64,000 nt of DNA from Planctomicrobium sp051465645 (GCF_051465645.1 NZ_CP195790.1:4650001-4714000), one strand, 5' to 3'. Counted from the stretch's first letter, positions 26,719-37,236 are shown. The notes: generated by a model not told the origin, from the sequence alone. A program made the numbers and translations.

Positions 26719-27184
26719 GGCCGATTTTGCGTCGGACGATGACCCATTGACCTGAGTGCATCAGCCAGTGTGATCCCTGCATGGTATACATTGATCCGAC
26801 TGTCGGTGCATAAGGAACACCGGTTTCTTTGGTGAAATTTGCAGGGTCTTCTGCTGCCAGTAATTCAAGCGTACGTTGCCGTTGGACTTTGTATGCGGCG
26901 AGCAATTCTGCTTTCGTACAGAACGCAGCAGGATCGTCGACTTTGGCTGTTTCTTTGCTGTACTTTTCTGCCATTCCAGCCGGGAGTTCAGGCATGGAAC
27001 CTGGCCGGATGGCGTTCATCATGTGATTTTCTTCCACAACAAGATGACCAACCTGCCAGTTGATATGGTTGGTTCCCTTTTCCGGACGAATCATCATCTC
27101 TGCGTCGGTAAGATCGTCCAGATACATCTGACAAACCATTGTACTGGCGTCGATTGACAGTTTGATTGCGTCGTTGGGAGTCAT
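26702..27184 (-). CDS. DinB-family four-helix protein
   Basis: 160 residues. The helical bundle of the DinB/YfiT-like superfamily is suggested by His47, His139 and His143 in helices (INWQVGHLVVEENH and GSHWLMHSGQWVIVRR), a typical metal-binding triad arrangement. Members are often metal-dependent thiol S-transferases or of unknown function. Its 3' end overlaps the GNAT gene by 17 bases, so the two are probably one unit. Confidence 0.8.
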   Translation of the reverse strand: MTPNDAIKLSIDASTMVCQMYLDDLTDAEMMIRPEKGTNHINWQVGHLVVEENHMMNAIRPGSMPELPAGMAEKYSKETAKVDDPAAFCTKAELLAAYKVQRQRTLELLAAEDPANFTKETGVPYAPTVGSMYTMQGSHWLMHSGQWVIVRRKIGRAPLF

Positions 27185-27593
27185 GAATCTCTTTTCTGGT
27201 CTCGCGAGAATCGAATGATCGGAAGCGGTGTCCTGAAGCGTTTTCTAAAGCAGTTGAAAGGCACTAAGTACGCAGAGACAGTATTTCATTTATTGAAAGG
27301 ACTGCTGCGAGGGGACTTCGTTGACCAAGCCGCATAAGAAAACGGACACATTCCGGCGGTTCATGTTGAGGCATCGTCTTCGAACCGATTGTCGGACGAC
27401 ATCATCTTAAAGCATTTCCCGAAACGGTCTATACAGGCTGTTATCTGGAGACATCCTGTTCGATCAGGTGTCCACCGACCGAGTGATCACGGGAAGCGTG
27501 ATTCGGTGAAAGCGTGGCTACGCAGCAGTGTTATCACTAAGCGAAGTGCGGAACGCTGCGTGCCGGACATCCCATTCAATTTCAAAAATCGAA
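27185..27593. other. Intergenic region upstream of the DinB gene
   Basis: About 400 bases between the glycosyltransferase stop and the DinB start. I see no gene, repeat or hairpin with support. It must hold the DinB-GNAT promoter. Confidence 0.5.
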
Positions 27594-28841
27594 TTAGAGA
27601 ATGCTGGTTTCGACGGGAAGCAAATCAGGATTGAACGGAGTGTCGTTCATGATCTCGATTTGCTGATCTCGGCGTAAGCGATAGACGATGCCACGCCACT
27701 CGACTCGATTCATCAACATCGCTGAGAGACTGCAGGCGGCGTACATCACGAGTGTTGCCGGGATGATCAAGGCCGGCTGCCACGGTCTGGCCTGCAACGT
27801 CTTTCCCTGTTCCAGAATGCGGGCTCGCACCTGATTGTCGATGTAGGTCATCAGGGTGCGGAAGCCTACTCCGTAAATTGCCAGACAGCTTACGCCGATC
27901 CAGATTGGAGTTGAATCTCCATAACGAAGCCCGAGAGCAACCAATAGAACAGCGAGAACAGTGGAGATAATGTTGGCCCAGACAAAACCGGAAATCAGTC
28001 GCCATGAGGAGTGGAAGTTCCACACCAGTGACATCTGCCGGCGGATGAACCGGAAGCACCCGAAGAGGCTGGTTGATTCCTGGTTGGCGAGCACGGCAGG
28101 GATATGCAAGGCCTTCAGATTCGCTTCTTTCAGGACGTCGCTCAAAGAGAGATCGTCTGCCAGACTGTTTGCCCAGCGTTGGCGGAGTGGAGTCGTTTCC
28201 AGAAGATGGCGTTGAAATGCCATCGAGCCTCCCCAGATCATCTTGCAATGATGCATCTGGATCATCGCAGCACTACCCCAATAGTAGCGGATGAAGTTTG
28301 GAATGGTTCCTGTTTCTGGAGCATACCATCGCAGCCCGCTTGTTGCTCCAACTTCAGGATTGACCAGCGGGGTCAACAGATCTCGAAGCCAGTGCTCGTA
28401 AGGCACAGCATCGGCGTCCACCTGAACGATTGCCTGATAGTCGTCGTCGAGGTCTTCTGTTTCCTGCAGCAGCGCGCTGTTCTTCAGACTGCATGTCGGA
28501 AGACGCTTCTTTAACAGGCGGATCTGAACGCGAGGATCTTTTGACTCCTTCAGAAACGGTTCCACGATCGACCAGACAGGATCTGTTTCACTATCAATAA
28601 TGAGTCGCAGGTGAAACCACTCATAGGACTGGTTCAGCAGTGCTCTTAATGTTTGAGCAAGAAAAGGGTCGGACCCGCGCAGGGAGAGAAGCACCAGTGC
28701 CCGCGGCAGTTCTGGTGGATTGTCTTCAGGGAGAATGTGCTGGGACTTTAACATGCGGACGAAGCGAGTACCCCAAATGAATTGGAGGACGAGCAACGTG
28801 ACGTGAAAGGCCACGGTAAGCGAAACCAGAAGAATGATCAT
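27594..28841 (-). CDS. Membrane glycosyltransferase, family 2
   Basis: 415 residues from the ATG at 28841; a TTG 39 bases further upstream would extend it, and no start has a good SD. One membrane helix at the N-terminus (IILLVSLTVAFHVTLLVLQF). The GT-A domain has SLRGSDPFLAQTLRALLNQSY, the DxD motif in VQVDADAVPYEHWL, and the acceptor/catalytic segment SLADDLSLSDVL with FIRRQMSLVWNFH (a Q/RxxRW-like position). Two to three membrane helices lie at the C-terminus (about 290-380). It resembles ceramide glucosyltransferase-like and other processive GT2 enzymes. The sugar and acceptor are unknown. Confidence 0.85.
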   Translation of the reverse strand: MIILLVSLTVAFHVTLLVLQFIWGTRFVRMLKSQHILPEDNPPELPRALVLLSLRGSDPFLAQTLRALLNQSYEWFHLRLIIDSETDPVWSIVEPFLKESKDPRVQIRLLKKRLPTCSLKNSALLQETEDLDDDYQAIVQVDADAVPYEHWLRDLLTPLVNPEVGATSGLRWYAPETGTIPNFIRYYWGSAAMIQMHHCKMIWGGSMAFQRHLLETTPLRQRWANSLADDLSLSDVLKEANLKALHIPAVLANQESTSLFGCFRFIRRQMSLVWNFHSSWRLISGFVWANIISTVLAVLLVALGLRYGDSTPIWIGVSCLAIYGVGFRTLMTYIDNQVRARILEQGKTLQARPWQPALIIPATLVMYAACSLSAMLMNRVEWRGIVYRLRRDQQIEIMNDTPFNPDLLPVETSIL

Positions 28842-29425
28842 CTTCGACACTGGGCCGCACCTGAAGGAGACGAATTTCAACTACTAAAGAGACTTGCCGT
28901 CAGCTCTTTGAAATTCAGTGAGAACGCCAAATTCAGTGGCGTCCTCCGATACACTTACAGAGTCGGACGCGATGGTGACGCGTCGTCCGTATGTTGATGC
29001 ATACGCGAGTTCAGAACGTTTCGCACGGGAGTCAACGTGATACGAGAACACGTAGGCAATTTGTCGATAACGCAAAGCTAGGTGATGAATCGACCGTTAG
29101 CATTGCGGAGTTTTTAGAATCTTGCCGAATTCATCGCCCACCTGTTTTGGGCAATGGATTATCAGGCACCGTCGGGACGACCGGAACATGACTGATCCGT
29201 ATAGGATCAGGTTTGTTGATGGATCGAGCCACAACTATCAGCGTGCAGTCACGTCAGATCGTTGTCTATTGATTTCTTCGAATTTTTGACGACGTAATCA
29301 ACATTCAGTTGTTTGGCGCGTCGATGCATCGTGGATGACACGGCGGTGGTGATTTATTACGACGGGATAACGCTCGTGCGTTACTTAAATGAAACATTGC
29401 CGACCACGAATGCTTCGGGCAGGCA
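28842..29425. other. Intergenic region between glycosyltransferase and ECF sigma gene
   Basis: About 580 bases, no supported gene or terminator. Short frames lack start signals. It contains the promoter of the minus-strand glycosyltransferase gene and the 3' end of the sigma transcript. Confidence 0.5.
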
Positions 29426-30031
29426 TTATTCCTCTTCTGGAGAGCGATGAGAAAGGATCCCGGCATCCAGAGCGGCGCGTTCCAGTGCGCGGCTGACGCG
29501 TTTTCTGACGGCGTCTTGGCTTGCTCCGGTGTCTTCGGCGAGTTCTTTCCATTCTGCTCCGTTCATGCGTCTTTCAATCAGAGCACGGTCATCCTCGGAG
29601 CAGTGAAGATAAACCTGGTCGACGAGTTCCTGCATCTCTACCAGGCGTTCGGCAGGACTCGAAGATGCAGCCAGACGTGTCAGCACTTCGTCCCCATTCT
29701 TCTCAAGCTTGCGGGCGTCCCGTTTTCGGGCATGCTGCCAGGCGACGACGTCATAAATCCGATTCTGGGCGATCTGCATCAGCAGGGCCTGTAATTGCTT
29801 CGGATCAGAGAGTTCGATGTCGTTGCTGTCCAGCGACCGGAAGAAGCGTGCGAGTACAGATTGGCAGATGTCCAGCGAATCCACGAAGCGTCTGACGGAT
29901 GTGGATGTCATGCGAAAGCGGATAAAGCGACGAATCTCTGGTTCATATTGGTGAACCAGAATTGCTGCGGCCTCCTGATCGCCAGTACGAACGCGATCGA
30001 TTAATTCGGCCAGTTCGGAAGGTCTGTTCAT
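29426..30031 (-). CDS. ECF-type sigma-70 family RNA polymerase sigma factor
   Basis: 201 residues. Region 2 is visible at about 40-110 (FIRFRMTSTSVRRFVDSLDICQSVLARFFRSL, then LLMQIAQNRIYDVVAW). Region 4 is at about 140-190 (CSEDDRALIERRMNGAEWKELAEDTGASQDAVRKRVSRALERAA), a helix-turn-helix for -35 recognition. The form is that of the large planctomycete ECF groups. No anti-sigma gene is adjacent, so its control is not visible. It diverges from folC. Confidence 0.9.
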   Translation of the reverse strand: MNRPSELAELIDRVRTGDQEAAAILVHQYEPEIRRFIRFRMTSTSVRRFVDSLDICQSVLARFFRSLDSNDIELSDPKQLQALLMQIAQNRIYDVVAWQHARKRDARKLEKNGDEVLTRLAASSSPAERLVEMQELVDQVYLHCSEDDRALIERRMNGAEWKELAEDTGASQDAVRKRVSRALERAALDAGILSHRSPEEE

Positions 30032-30364
30032 TGACTCTCAACCAGATTAAGGCCTGGATTCAGGCAGGTGCAGCATTCAGCAGAGTTGAGTCCCGGATCA
30101 TTCTGAAAAGTAGAGAAATTCCAATTTTCATGTGAAAGCCAGCCAGCCGGCAGAACCAGATTTTCTGCATGTCTGCGGTGTCTCTGAAGACCTCACACGA
30201 ACATCCCCACGATACAACAGGTGGCTGAGGATGTCGAATTCTTCTGTGCGATCTTGTTCTGGACGATGTAACCGCTATTGTGCAGCATCTGAGTTGACGA
30301 AAGACCGCTCGTCGCATCCGATTTCGAATTGTGTCAGTCAGGTTGAGGCGGTTGTTTTTTTCTG
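30032..30364. other. Intergenic region between divergent sigma and folC genes
   Basis: About 330 bases, expected to carry both promoters. No gene or hairpin found. Confidence 0.5.
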
Positions 30365-31765
30365 GTGATATCTTCTGTGAACCAGCCTTCTCCTGCCGTT
30401 GCTGTTCGCTACCAGCAGTCTCTTGATTTCATTTTCGGTCGGCTGAACTACGAACGTGCCCCCGAAGCGGCCCGGTCATTGCAGGACTTCAAGCTGACCA
30501 GAATGGAAGAATTCCTCGCGGCGTTGCGGAATCCACAACGTTCCGTCCCGACCGTGCATGTCGCCGGTTCCAAAGGGAAAGGGTCAACGGCCACCATGGT
30601 CGCCAGAATTGCTCAGGCGGCCGGTTATCAGGTAGGATTGTTCACCTCTCCGCATGTTGATGCATTTGAAGAGCGATTCACAATCAATTCACGCGTCCCT
30701 ACTGCGGAACAGTTGATCGCTCTGACGGATCGGGTTCGTCCGATCGTGGCTGAGTTCGATCGTCGCAGCTCAGGCGAAGGTGTGACGTTCTTTGAAATCG
30801 CAACCGCGATCGGCTGGCTGTTCTTTCAGGAGAGTGGAGTCGATCTGGCAGTGATTGAGGTGGGGTTGGGTGGTCGGCTTGATTCCACAAATGTTTGCAA
30901 TCCACTCGTGACTGCCATTACGAGTATCAGTCGGGATCACACGCGTCTTCTGGGAGAGACGTTGGCGCTCATCGCAGGCGAGAAGGCGGGGATCATTAAA
31001 ACTGGCGTTCCAGTGGTAACCGCGGTCACGGACAGTGAACCAGCGAATGTGATTGTCGAACGCGCTAGGGAGAAAAATGCTCCGCTGTTTCGCTTGAACC
31101 AGGAGTTTCGAATTGAAAACTCCAGTCCGCAGGCGACAGGGGGATCGGTTCCCGCCTGCTACCGGTTCGATTTCGTCTCAGGGGAGTACGCACTGCGCGA
31201 TGTCAGATTGGCAATGGCAGGGGAGCATCAGACTCGAAATGCTGCCATTGCGATTACGGTTGCAACTCTGCTGCGGGAGCAGGGATTCGTCCTGACTGAT
31301 GATCAGATTCGAGCAGGGCTGGCTGCGACGTTGTGTCCGTTACGCGTGGAAGTCGTGGATCAGACACCGTTGACGATCATTGATGGCGCGCATAATGCAG
31401 CGTCGATCGTGGCTTTGTGTGAAACGCTGAGGAGTGTCCCGTCTGAACGCCGGATTGTGATCTTTTCGACCTCTCGGGATAAAGAAGTGTCGGTCTTGTT
31501 GAAGACGCTGGATGGCTTCTTTGATGAGATCTGGCTCACTCAATATTCGAACAATCCTCGCACCGTCACCCTCGCTGAACTCGAAGCACTTGCGCCACAG
31601 GTGCTGACAAAACCATGGCGCATTCTGCAGAATCCAGCAGCTGCGTTAAATGAGGCAGCGGCCACGACGACGTCTCAGGATCTTGTCTGCGTCACAGGGT
31701 CGTTCTTCCTTGCCGCAGAAGCCAAGGCGATCCTTGTGAACGGACTGAAGCCGTTACGCAATTAA
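30365..31765 (+). CDS. folC: Dihydrofolate/folylpolyglutamate synthase FolC
   Basis: 466 residues from a GTG (a second in-frame GTG lies four codons on). Mur-ligase family features: FIFGRLNYERAP at the N-terminus, the ATP loop VAGSKGKGSTATM (about residues 61-73), the metal-binding region VDLAVIEVGLGGRLDSTNVCNPLVTAITSIS with RDHTRLLGETL, and GEKAGIIKTGVP. A C-terminal domain has IIDGAHNAASI and VTGSFFLAAEA. It adds glutamate to folates. Convergent with the proline dehydrogenase gene. Confidence 0.95.
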   Translation: MISSVNQPSPAVAVRYQQSLDFIFGRLNYERAPEAARSLQDFKLTRMEEFLAALRNPQRSVPTVHVAGSKGKGSTATMVARIAQAAGYQVGLFTSPHVDAFEERFTINSRVPTAEQLIALTDRVRPIVAEFDRRSSGEGVTFFEIATAIGWLFFQESGVDLAVIEVGLGGRLDSTNVCNPLVTAITSISRDHTRLLGETLALIAGEKAGIIKTGVPVVTAVTDSEPANVIVERAREKNAPLFRLNQEFRIENSSPQATGGSVPACYRFDFVSGEYALRDVRLAMAGEHQTRNAAIAITVATLLREQGFVLTDDQIRAGLAATLCPLRVEVVDQTPLTIIDGAHNAASIVALCETLRSVPSERRIVIFSTSRDKEVSVLLKTLDGFFDEIWLTQYSNNPRTVTLAELEALAPQVLTKPWRILQNPAAALNEAAATTTSQDLVCVTGSFFLAAEAKAILVNGLKPLRN

Positions 31766-31791
31766 CGGATCAAGTCTGACCGGATGCCGGA

Positions 31792-33216
31792 TTAGACGCT
31801 TGCTTTGGCTGGATGATCGAGATGCTTGAGCTTTCCAAGCTCTGTCGGGTTGCGCAACAGTTCGTCGATGCTCACTTCGGACTGATATGCGTTTCTCAGG
31901 AAGGATTCGTTCGACGTGTTTTCCAAAAGACGCCGGACGAGATACGACATCCCCGGCAACAGTTCACCGAATGGGGTGTAGACTCGAATACGATAATGCT
32001 GTTCGGTGAGCAGGCTCTGGATTTCACCTGCCATCCCGTGCAGCATCTGGATCTCCCACGCATGCGTCGGCACTTTGAGTTCCTCGGCAACTGCCATTGC
32101 GTGTGAAAGGCTTCTCAGGTTGTGAGAAGCAATTGCGGGATTCAGCCACTGATGGTTCTCAAAGAGGAATCGGGTCAGAACTTCAAAGTTTTCGTCTGTC
32201 TGCCATTTCTCCATGAAGACCGGGCAGGGCCAGCCACGATATGCGGCAGTGATTGTCTCCTGATCCCAGTACGCACCTTTGACGAGACGCACCCAGATTG
32301 GTGTCCCACGTTTTTCGACCCAGCTCAGCAGTTTCTTCAAATCATCTGCGGCGTCGAGCAGATAGGCCTGAACAACGATGCCCAGGTGTGGCCAATCGCG
32401 GAACTCGTCATCACAGGCGATTTCTTCGAAGATCTGAAGTGTCAGGTCTTTGAAGTGATAGTGTTCCATGTCGATGTTGACGAAGACATCGAGTTCTCTT
32501 GCCTTTCGCAGAATCTTGCGCAGTCTGGCCTTCACCTTCTTGGTGGTTCCGACCGGGTCCATTGGATTGAAGTGGCTGGTCAGTGCGGACAGTTTGAGAG
32601 AGACATTCAATCGAGGCAGAATGCCGGATGTGTGTCGATCGAGAATGACATCTTCCGGCCATGAGTTGACCTGAGGAGCCAGTTCGTCCATGAGTTTCAG
32701 GTAAGCTCGTTGATAGGCGCGCGCTTCCCTGTCGCTGATGACCGCCTCACCCAGTAGATCGAGTGTGAATGCAAGTTCACTTTTGCGAAGACGGCTGACG
32801 CTGCGGAAGACTTCTTCCGAGGTTGTCCCTGCGATAAATCGCTCGGCCATCTTTCTTGTATTGGTTCGTGCGTTGACGGCGAGTGCTTTCCCCAGCAGTG
32901 TGTCCGGGTGAGCAACATCAAGACCCATTCGTACCGCAGTTGGAAGGTGACTGCGGATCTCGTCAAAGTATTCCTGCAGGTGCTGGGCAACGGAGGTGCT
33001 CGACTTCAGTGTCGGCAACACGTCGACGAAGCGAAACATCTGGACCTTGACGGATTCGTCATGCATGGCCCATTCCAGAATATGATCGAGCCACCATCGT
33101 CGCTCAAAAACAGTTGGCTTCCGCCGGGCAAGTTTCGACCAGAGTTCGTGGCCGATTTCCTGTGTGCGTTGTTCCACTTGAGCGGAGGAGGTGTCTTTGC
33201 GAGCTGGGCTTGGCAT
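31792..33216 (-). CDS. Proline dehydrogenase (stand-alone PRODH domain)
   Basis: 474 residues from the ATG at 33216 (a GTG immediately precedes it). It contains a TIM-barrel FAD enzyme with family signatures: VSLKLSALTSHFNPMDP, VNIDMEHYHFKDLTLQIFEEI, GIVVQAYLLDAADDLKKLL, RLVKGAYWDQETITAA, LNPAIASHNLRSLSHA and RVYTPFGELLPGMSYLVRRLLENTSNESFLR. The sequence opens like the PRODH part of planctomycete bifunctional PutA (LARRKPTVFERRWWLDHILEWAMHDE). Unlike PutA, no P5C dehydrogenase domain follows: the reading frame ends normally and folC is next. The partner dehydrogenase must be elsewhere. Confidence 0.9.
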   Translation of the reverse strand: MPSPARKDTSSAQVEQRTQEIGHELWSKLARRKPTVFERRWWLDHILEWAMHDESVKVQMFRFVDVLPTLKSSTSVAQHLQEYFDEIRSHLPTAVRMGLDVAHPDTLLGKALAVNARTNTRKMAERFIAGTTSEEVFRSVSRLRKSELAFTLDLLGEAVISDREARAYQRAYLKLMDELAPQVNSWPEDVILDRHTSGILPRLNVSLKLSALTSHFNPMDPVGTTKKVKARLRKILRKARELDVFVNIDMEHYHFKDLTLQIFEEIACDDEFRDWPHLGIVVQAYLLDAADDLKKLLSWVEKRGTPIWVRLVKGAYWDQETITAAYRGWPCPVFMEKWQTDENFEVLTRFLFENHQWLNPAIASHNLRSLSHAMAVAEELKVPTHAWEIQMLHGMAGEIQSLLTEQHYRIRVYTPFGELLPGMSYLVRRLLENTSNESFLRNAYQSEVSIDELLRNPTELGKLKHLDHPAKASV

Positions 33217-33986
33217 CACAGAATTCGATCAACAGAAAGGAGTTCCAACTTCAAGAGTTGGGAAGATGGGACAGGAAAGGAGCTATCACTGCTTTCCGAT
33301 CCGAATGGACCCGACGGAATCGGAGGTCATCTCGCGGACTTTAGACCATCAACCGGAACACCGGAAGAGAAGCCAGACATCCCGATGGAGAAGAGGTCTC
33401 TTTTGCGGAAATTACTGCGTCTGATGGAGGCAGCATCTGCCGCAACAGATTCCAGGGAAAATTGTTAGAGTGATTTTATCTGTAGCTGTACTCTTTTGGT
33501 ATGTGGAAATCCGTATTTCGCCGTTTGTATCAGTTTTGGGTTGTTTAAAATGAAGTCTGCAAAGAAAGCCTGCCTGTCACGCTGTTCTCCCAATGCTCCG
33601 GTAGACATCAATGACAACTGATCTTATGATCGGTAAGTGATTTCGGCAGGAAAGATCAAGAATCTCTTCTGTCAGAAGTCACACCTATTCGTGCCGCATT
33701 GTGCCCTTCATATTGGGGATCGGGATGAGCACTGAGTCCTCCCCCTTGTGTCAGATCATCACGTCGTAGAGACAGTGAATTGTTGTGGCATCAACGACTT
33801 CTTCTGCAGGCAGGTTTTCCCTCTGGGGAAATTTTTGACTCAGGTCTGTTTTCGGTTTCTACTCTGGATAGGCGTTTCAATGACGTGCATCCTCCGAGAG
33901 AACGCTCCGCAGAAGATTGAACCCTCGACAACAAGTCGCCACAAAATCTGTCATGACGGCATGATGAAGTGAAGGAATTTTGAGAC
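33217..33986. other. Long intergenic region upstream of the PSCyt gene
   Basis: About 770 bases between divergent genes. Plus-strand frames at 33191-33468 continue from the antisense of the proline dehydrogenase gene and have no SD or recognisable protein. AT-rich stretches near 33470-33640 probably include promoters. No hairpin or repeat that I can support. Confidence 0.5.
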
Positions 33987-36900
33987 ATGAAGCCTGATGT
34001 CTCTCTTAAGTTGAAACTGCGTTCTTGCGTTGTTGTTCTGGGTCTCTGTTCGTCGTTGGTCCTGATGTTTCCGGCAGCAAGTCGTGCCGCGGAACAAAAG
34101 GTTCTTTACAACCGCGATGTGCGACCGATTCTTGCCGAAGCCTGCTTCTCCTGTCATGGTCCAGACAGTGCTTCCCGCAAGGCAGAGTTACGACTCGATC
34201 AGCGTGGCAGTGCCGTCGATGCCTCGGCGATTGTGCCGGGTGATGTCGACGCGAGCGAACTGGTGAAACGCATTCTTTCGACAGACGAGCATGAAGTCAT
34301 GCCGCCGCCTGAGACTAAGAAAGTGTTGAGCGCTGAACAGAAGCAGACGCTGCGTCAGTGGATTCAGCAAGGGGCAGAGTATGAATTGCACTGGGCGTTC
34401 ATTGCGCCTGAGAAGCCAGTTCTTCCTCAGGTGAAGAATCCGAAATGGGGACGCAATGAAATCGATCTGTTCGTTCTTGCTGAACTGGAAAAACACGGAC
34501 TGACGCCTGCTCCGGAAGCGGATCGCAGGACGATTGCACGACGTGTCAGTCTCGATTTGACCGGCATGCCTCCGACACCGGATCAGGTAGACCGTTTTGT
34601 GAACGATCCCGGTGAGAAGGCGTACGAAACATTCGTTGACTCTCTGCTGGCGTCAACCGCCTGGGGAGAACATCGAGGGCGGTACTGGCTGGACTACGCT
34701 CGCTATGCCGATACGCATGGAATCCACTTCGATAACTTTCGGGAAATGTGGTCGTATCGTGACTGGGTGATCGGCGCGTTCAATCGCAACATGCGGTATG
34801 ACCAGTTCACGATCGAGAACCTGGCTGGCGACTTGCTTCCCAATGCGACTCTCGATCAGAAGATTGCCTCAGGCTTCAATCGTTGCAACATGACAACGAA
34901 CGAAGGGGGAATCATCGACGAAGAATATCTGGTTCTCTACACCAGAGATCGAACGGAAACGACAGCACTCGTTTGGATGGGACTGACGGCCGGGTGTGCA
35001 GTTTGTCACACACATAAATTCGATCCGTTGACGCAAAAAGAGTTCTATGAATTGGCTGCGTTCTTCAACAACACGACGCAGGCAGCCAAAGACGGGAACA
35101 TCAAAGACACTCCTCCAATTATCGTGGTTCCACAATCAGGGGACGTTTCTCGCTGGGATGAATTGCTGGTCAAAATTCAGCAGGAACGCGCCATTCTGAA
35201 TCAGCGGGAATCAGGAGCAGCACCAGATTTTGAGAAGTGGCTTGCGACTGCTGATCCTGCTTTCTTCAGTAATGGCCCTTCTCCGGAATCGCTGGAATTT
35301 CAGGCAACGTTCAAACTGGAAGAAGCGACTGCGCTGGCAACGATTCACAAAGAATCAACGACGCTTCCGTTGGACGAAACGACTGAATGGATCGATGGCC
35401 CGAACGGGACGAAAGCCGCTCGGATTGTGAAGAAGGGAATCGCGACGGTTCCGAATGTCGGGGATTTCGAACGCTCGGACGCATTTACAGTGTCCGCATG
35501 GATCAATGCAACTGCCAATGACGGCAGCGGGGCAATCGTCGCTCGCATGGACGAAGCAAATCAGCACCGCGGCTGGGATCTCTGGATCGAAGGGCGTCGC
35601 GTCGGGTCTCACATCATTCATAACTGGCCTGACAATGCGCTGAAAGTGGTCAGCAAGAATCAGATACCTGCCAACAAATGGGTCAACGTCACGGTCTCTT
35701 ATGACGGCTCAGGGAAAGCCAGCGGAGTCAGCATCTATTTTGATGGCGTGTTGCAGCAGGCGAATGTTGTTGCAGACAAACTGAAATATTCAGTGAAAAC
35801 GGATGTCCCATTCAAAATCGGGCAACGAGATCGCGGAGGAATCGCGCCGTCGGTCGCTGTTCAGGAAGTTCGTCTTTATCGACGACTGTTGCCTCAGAAT
35901 GATGTCGCAATTCTCACTAAGGCCGACACATTCGCCGACTTCGTCCGAGCGGAACCTGTTAAACGTACCGAAGAAGTTCGCAAGGAACTCTATCAATGGT
36001 GGTTACGCACCATTGATGCGACCTTCATCAAACAGGCAGAACTGCTCGCGAAGCTTGAACAGGAAAAGAGTGACCTTCAATCACGTGGGACGATCGCACA
36101 CGTGATGCAGGAAAAACCTGAAACAGCGATGGCCTTCATTCTGAATCGGGGAGAGTACGATCAACGCCTCGATCAGGTCGCGCCGGGGACACCACAGATC
36201 CTTCCGCCATTCCCTGAAGGCGTTCCGCGAAACCGTTTGACGCTGGCTCAATGGTTGCTGCAACCGAATCAGCCTTTGACGTCTCGTGTGACAGTCAACC
36301 GCTTCTGGCAGGAAGTCTTCGGAACGGGACTCGTCGAGTCCTCTGGTGACTTCGGGATCATGGGAGACCTTCCAAGTCATCCTGAACTTCTCGACTGGCT
36401 CGCGCTCGACTTTGTCGAGAATGGCTGGGACGTGAAGCGGTTGTTCAAACAGATCGTCATGTCTTCAGCTTATCGTCAGGCGGCTTTAACAACTGCTGAG
36501 AAACGGGAAGCTGACCCGAAGAATCGTCTCCTGTCTCGCGGCCCTCGTTTCCGGATGGATGCGGAAATGGTGCGTGATTCGGCTCTCTCGGCCACCGGAA
36601 CGCTGGTACGGACGATTGGTGGTCCCAGCGTGAAGCCGTATCAGCCAGATGGCATCTGGGAGGTGGTCGGAATGATGGGAAGCACCACACGGAATTATAA
36701 GCGTGATTCTGGGGACTCACTCTACCGACGCAGCCTTTATACGTTCGTAAAGCGGATGGCTCCACCTGCATCGATGGAGATCTTTAATGCTCCGAATCGT
36801 GAGTACTGTGTCATTCGCAGAGAACGAACCAACACTCCGTTACAGGCACTCGTCACATTGAATGACGAGCAGTTCGTCGAAGCGGCCAGAACATTGGCTC

Positions 36901-37178
36901 AATACGCCATTCGAACGGGAGGGGACAACCCGGAAGCTCGGGTGAAAGTGATCACACAGCACCTGCTGTCACGGGATTTGCAGCCAGCCGAAATGGTCAT
37001 TGTCCTGAAGTCGCTGGAGTCATTGCGGACGAATTACGATCAATCTCCGGAAGACGCCAAGAAGCTGATTCATTTTGGAGTCTCGCCGCCAGACGAGACA
37101 ATTCCTGCGACGGAACTTGCGGCGTGGACAATGCTGACAAATGAGTTGATGAATCTCGACGAGATGTTGAACAAGTAG
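33987..37178 (+). CDS. Planctomycete cytochrome-like PSCyt1-PSCyt2(DUF1549)-LamG-PSD1(DUF1553) protein
   Basis: 1063 residues with a signal peptide (about 1-34, ending SRAA). PSCyt1: Cys53, Cys56 and His57 form the CxxCH haem motif (ACFSCHGPD), with Met residues and VMPPPETK further on. DUF1549 runs about 150-360 (IARRVSLDLTGMPPTPDQVDRF, GEHRGRYWLDYARYADTHG, and a second Cys-containing CAVCHTHKFDP). A LamG/concanavalin-like domain is inserted at about 490-640 (FTVSAWINATANDGSGAIV, KWVNVTVSYDGSGKASGVSIYFDG). DUF1553 runs about 740-1000 (LTSRVTVNRFWQEVFGTGLVESSGDFG). Found nearly always in planctomycetes next to DUF1501, as here. Function experimentally undefined; extracytoplasmic redox or polymer handling is inferred. 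Confidence 0.95.
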   Translation: MKPDVSLKLKLRSCVVVLGLCSSLVLMFPAASRAAEQKVLYNRDVRPILAEACFSCHGPDSASRKAELRLDQRGSAVDASAIVPGDVDASELVKRILSTDEHEVMPPPETKKVLSAEQKQTLRQWIQQGAEYELHWAFIAPEKPVLPQVKNPKWGRNEIDLFVLAELEKHGLTPAPEADRRTIARRVSLDLTGMPPTPDQVDRFVNDPGEKAYETFVDSLLASTAWGEHRGRYWLDYARYADTHGIHFDNFREMWSYRDWVIGAFNRNMRYDQFTIENLAGDLLPNATLDQKIASGFNRCNMTTNEGGIIDEEYLVLYTRDRTETTALVWMGLTAGCAVCHTHKFDPLTQKEFYELAAFFNNTTQAAKDGNIKDTPPIIVVPQSGDVSRWDELLVKIQQERAILNQRESGAAPDFEKWLATADPAFFSNGPSPESLEFQATFKLEEATALATIHKESTTLPLDETTEWIDGPNGTKAARIVKKGIATVPNVGDFERSDAFTVSAWINATANDGSGAIVARMDEANQHRGWDLWIEGRRVGSHIIHNWPDNALKVVSKNQIPANKWVNVTVSYDGSGKASGVSIYFDGVLQQANVVADKLKYSVKTDVPFKIGQRDRGGIAPSVAVQEVRLYRRLLPQNDVAILTKADTFADFVRAEPVKRTEEVRKELYQWWLRTIDATFIKQAELLAKLEQEKSDLQSRGTIAHVMQEKPETAMAFILNRGEYDQRLDQVAPGTPQILPPFPEGVPRNRLTLAQWLLQPNQPLTSRVTVNRFWQEVFGTGLVESSGDFGIMGDLPSHPELLDWLALDFVENGWDVKRLFKQIVMSSAYRQAALTTAEKREADPKNRLLSRGPRFRMDAEMVRDSALSATGTLVRTIGGPSVKPYQPDGIWEVVGMMGSTTRNYKRDSGDSLYRRSLYTFVKRMAPPASMEIFNAPNREYCVIRRERTNTPLQALVTLNDEQFVEAARTLAQYAIRTGGDNPEARVKVITQHLLSRDLQPAEMVIVLKSLESLRTNYDQSPEDAKKLIHFGVSPPDETIPATELAAWTMLTNELMNLDEMLNK

Positions 37179-37236
37179 AACCGTGAGACATTAGGTCCAG
37201 TTCATCCGCACAGGTCCAGTGAGACAGGAGTTGACG

